Shown piece after piece: positions 62,427-64,000 of a stretch of 64,000 nucleotides of DNA. The notes under the pieces were generated by a model. That model saw nothing but the letters and a program-made list of their open reading frames with translations. It did not search any database and was not told the DNA's origin. Location of the stretch: NCBI RefSeq assembly GCF_948472415.1, contig NZ_OX419519.1, positions 5,671,001 to 5,735,000 of the forward strand, given 5' to 3'. The stretch's first letter is position 1, and the number at the start of each line of letters is the position of its first letter. The DNA is from Kitasatospora fiedleri (GTDB taxonomy: Bacteria > Actinomycetota > Actinomycetes > Streptomycetales > Streptomycetaceae). The translations under genes were made by a program, and so were the position numbers.

Positions 62427-62867
62427 ATGGGCAAGGTGCACGCCACCACCGAGCGGACGTACGGGGCCGACCCGGCGCGGGTGTACGAGGCGCTGGCCGA
62501 CTACGCGGTGACCCGGCCGAAGCTGCTGCCCGCGCAGTACAGCGAGTACGAGGTGCGGGCCGGCGGCCGGGGCGCCGGGACGCAGGTGCACTGGAAGCTC
62601 CGGGCGACCGAGAAGCGGGTCCGGGACTGCCTGTTCACGGTGTCGGCGCCCGGCCCGGAGAAGCTGGTGGAGACCGACGCCAACTCCTCGATGGTGATCA
62701 CCTGGACGGTGGCGGCGGACGGCGGGAGCGGCAGCCGGGTCACCGTGGAGGCGAGCTGGACCGGCGCCACCGGGATCGGCGGCTTCTTCGAGCGCACCTT
62801 CGCGCCGAAGGGCCTCAACCGCATCCACGACCAGGTGCTGGCCAACCTGGCGGCCGAACTCGGCTGA
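62427..62867 (+). CDS. SRPBCC (START-like) family protein
   Basis: 146 residues, a single helix-grip domain, as in polyketide cyclase/dehydrase type proteins: TTERTYGADPARVYEALADYAV at the start and the C-terminal helix LNRIHDQVLANLAAEL. It binds a small hydrophobic ligand. GAGGAG precedes ATG. No functional clue from neighbours. Confidence 0.87.
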   Translation: MGKVHATTERTYGADPARVYEALADYAVTRPKLLPAQYSEYEVRAGGRGAGTQVHWKLRATEKRVRDCLFTVSAPGPEKLVETDANSSMVITWTVAADGGSGSRVTVEASWTGATGIGGFFERTFAPKGLNRIHDQVLANLAAELG

Positions 62868-62894
62868 GCCGCCCCGAGCCCCGGCAGCACTCGG

Positions 62895-62926
62895 ACACCT
62901 GTACGGCGCGTCAGCCGTACGGGTGT
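62895..62926 (+). terminator. Terminator after the SRPBCC gene
   Basis: 13-bp stem (62895-62907 and 62914-62926) with one T-G wobble and loop GCGTCA, 28 bases after the stop. Confidence 0.75.
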
Positions 62927-62991
62927 TCTGCTTCCCCGGGACGGGTGAAGCGGGCCCGGTCGGCGGTCGCCGTCAACTTAGGCTCCGGGCC

Positions 62992-64000
62992 GTGCAGATG
63001 ACGATCCTTCATGTGTCCCAGCCGGTCGACGGCGGGGTGGCCCGGGTGGTGGTGGACCTGGTGCGCGGGCAGCGCGCGGCCGGGTGCCGGGTGCTGGTGG
63101 CCTGCCCGCCCGGCGGCCGGCTCGCCCGCGAGGCCGCCGCGGCCGGCGCCCGGGTGCTGGACTGGCCCGCCGAACGCTCGCCCGGCCCGTCCACCGCCGG
63201 GGAGGTGTGGCGGCTGCGCCGGCTGGTCCGCCGGGCCCGGCCGGACGTGCTGCACCTGCACAGCGCGAAGGCCGGGCTGGCCGGGCGGCTGGCGGCCCGC
63301 GGCACCCCGGCCACCGTGTTCCAGCCGCACGCCTGGTCGTTCGCGGCGGTGGAGGGGGCGATGGCCGGGGCCAGCCTGCGCTGGGAGCGGCACGCCACCC
63401 GCTGGGCCCGCACCGTGCTGTGCGTCAGCGAGCGGGAGCGGGCGGACGGCGAGGCGGCCGGGCTGGTCGCCGACTGGCGGGTGGTGCCCAACGGCGTCGA
63501 CCTGGAGCACTTCGCGCCCGCCGACCCGGCGTCCCGGCGGGCCGCCCGGATGACCCTGGGCCTGGACCGGGCCGACCCGCTGGCGGTGTGCGTGGGGCGG
63601 CTGTGCCGGCAGAAGGGCCAGGACGTGCTGCTGGACGCCTGGACCAGGGTGCAGCTGGCCCGCCCGGCGGCCCGGCTGGTGCTGGTCGGCGGCGGCCCGG
63701 ACGCCGAGGCGCTGGCCGAGCAGGTGCGCGGGCTGCCGGACCCGTCCCGGGTGCGGATGGTGGGCGACGTGGCCGATCCGCGGCTGTGGCTGGCGGCGGC
63801 CGACCTGGTGGTGCTGCCCTCGCGCTGGGAGGGGATGGCGCTGGCGCCGCTGGAGGCGATGGCCTGCGGGCGGCCGGTGCTGCTGACCGACGTGCCGGGG
63901 GCCCGGGAGTGCCTGCCGCCGGGGGAGCGGGAGCGGGCGGTGGTGCCGCCGGAGAATCCCGGCGCGATGGCCGAACGGCTGGTCGAATTCCTGGGCGATC
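62992..64000 (+). CDS. Glycosyltransferase family 4 (partial, runs off the window)
   Basis: 336 residues visible, the end is outside. GT-B fold: VSQPVDGGVARVVVDLVRG at the N-terminus, DVLHLHSAKAGLAGRLAA, VVPNGVDLEHF, AVCVGRLCRQKGQDVLLDAW and the sugar-nucleotide site PSRWEGMALAPLEAMACGRPV, where the E-x7-E glutamates lie. Likely polysaccharide or cell-wall sugar transfer. Start GTG 62992 or ATG 62998; both fit. Confidence 0.9.
   Translation, partial: MQMTILHVSQPVDGGVARVVVDLVRGQRAAGCRVLVACPPGGRLAREAAAAGARVLDWPAERSPGPSTAGEVWRLRRLVRRARPDVLHLHSAKAGLAGRLAARGTPATVFQPHAWSFAAVEGAMAGASLRWERHATRWARTVLCVSERERADGEAAGLVADWRVVPNGVDLEHFAPADPASRRAARMTLGLDRADPLAVCVGRLCRQKGQDVLLDAWTRVQLARPAARLVLVGGGPDAEALAEQVRGLPDPSRVRMVGDVADPRLWLAAADLVVLPSRWEGMALAPLEAMACGRPVLLTDVPGARECLPPGERERAVVPPENPGAMAERLVEFLGD

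Overview
The window is high-GC actinomycete chromosome, from a Streptomyces or Kitasatospora relative. The signs are very high third-position GC, frequent GTG and TTG starts, stop/start overlaps of one or four bases, a Wbl (WhiB-like) regulator, the type II glutamine synthetase GlnII, an LAxTG sortase substrate, a fused-subunit cobaltochelatase and the conserved block pssA-psd-ethylmalonyl-CoA pathway. The crotonyl-CoA carboxylase/reductase has N81, F170, E171 and H365 at the same positions as the Kitasatospora setae enzyme as I recall it. That favours Kitasatospora but does not prove it. I saw no transposase, prophage, CRISPR array, rRNA, tRNA or origin.

Layout. 1-5.6 kb: a one-chain fusion of a butyrobetaine-hydroxylase-type dioxygenase and a PhnZ/TmpB-type HD oxygenase (probably organophosphonate breakdown), an orphan SUKH gene, a class V aminotransferase, an amidohydrolase and ung. 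5.7-8.7 kb: Wbl regulator, LAxTG surface protein, glnII with a GlnR-like site. 8.8-17.7 kb: GNAT, an M48 peptidase-HAD-MOSC translationally coupled trio, a small membrane protein, a CobC-like/CbiG-C pair, a secreted phosphoesterase, an MFS carrier and a membrane-anchored beta-propeller protein. 17.7-22.8 kb: a polymorphic-toxin operon (WXG100-like protein, RHS protein with a C-terminal YwqJ-type deaminase, SUKH-3 immunity protein). 22.9-25.9 kb: GntR-OsmC operon and a divergent membrane protein. 26.0-32.9 kb: riboswitch-controlled cobalamin operon cbiB-cobQ-chelatase-cobO-cobB. 33.0-37.6 kb: MarR regulator with two perfect operator repeats and a divergent glyoxalase-fold protein, then poorly known genes. 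37.7-49.2 kb: phospholipid genes pssA and psd, the ethylmalonyl-CoA pathway genes mcd-mch-mcl-ecm-ccr, a TetR regulator and a tandem-duplicated 3-hydroxyacyl-CoA dehydrogenase. 49.5-54.8 kb: Uma2 protein, MFS exporter with TetR regulator, a GlnA-like ligase and a GNAT. 55.0-59.7 kb: divergent secreted cellulases (GH5 and GH48, both with CBM2) sharing a promoter region with two CebR boxes. 59.9-64 kb: S8 protease, HipA-like kinase, SRPBCC protein and a GT4 glycosyltransferase running off the end.

How genes work together. The cobalamin operon supplies adenosylcobalamin, the cofactor of ethylmalonyl-CoA mutase in the 37.7-49 kb block. That block turns C2/C4 acyl-CoA units into ethylmalonyl- and methylmalonyl-CoA for growth and polyketide supply. 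The two cellulases are a classic exo/endo pair released together when CebR senses cello-oligosaccharides.

Sequence quality. At least five genes (RHS, the DUF4190-type protein, pssA, the dehydrogenase, the GlnA-like ligase), and possibly the ccr-linked TetR, are each split by one missing base in a C or G run. The shared direction and context point to homopolymer under-calls rather than pseudogenes, and I annotate these genes as whole.
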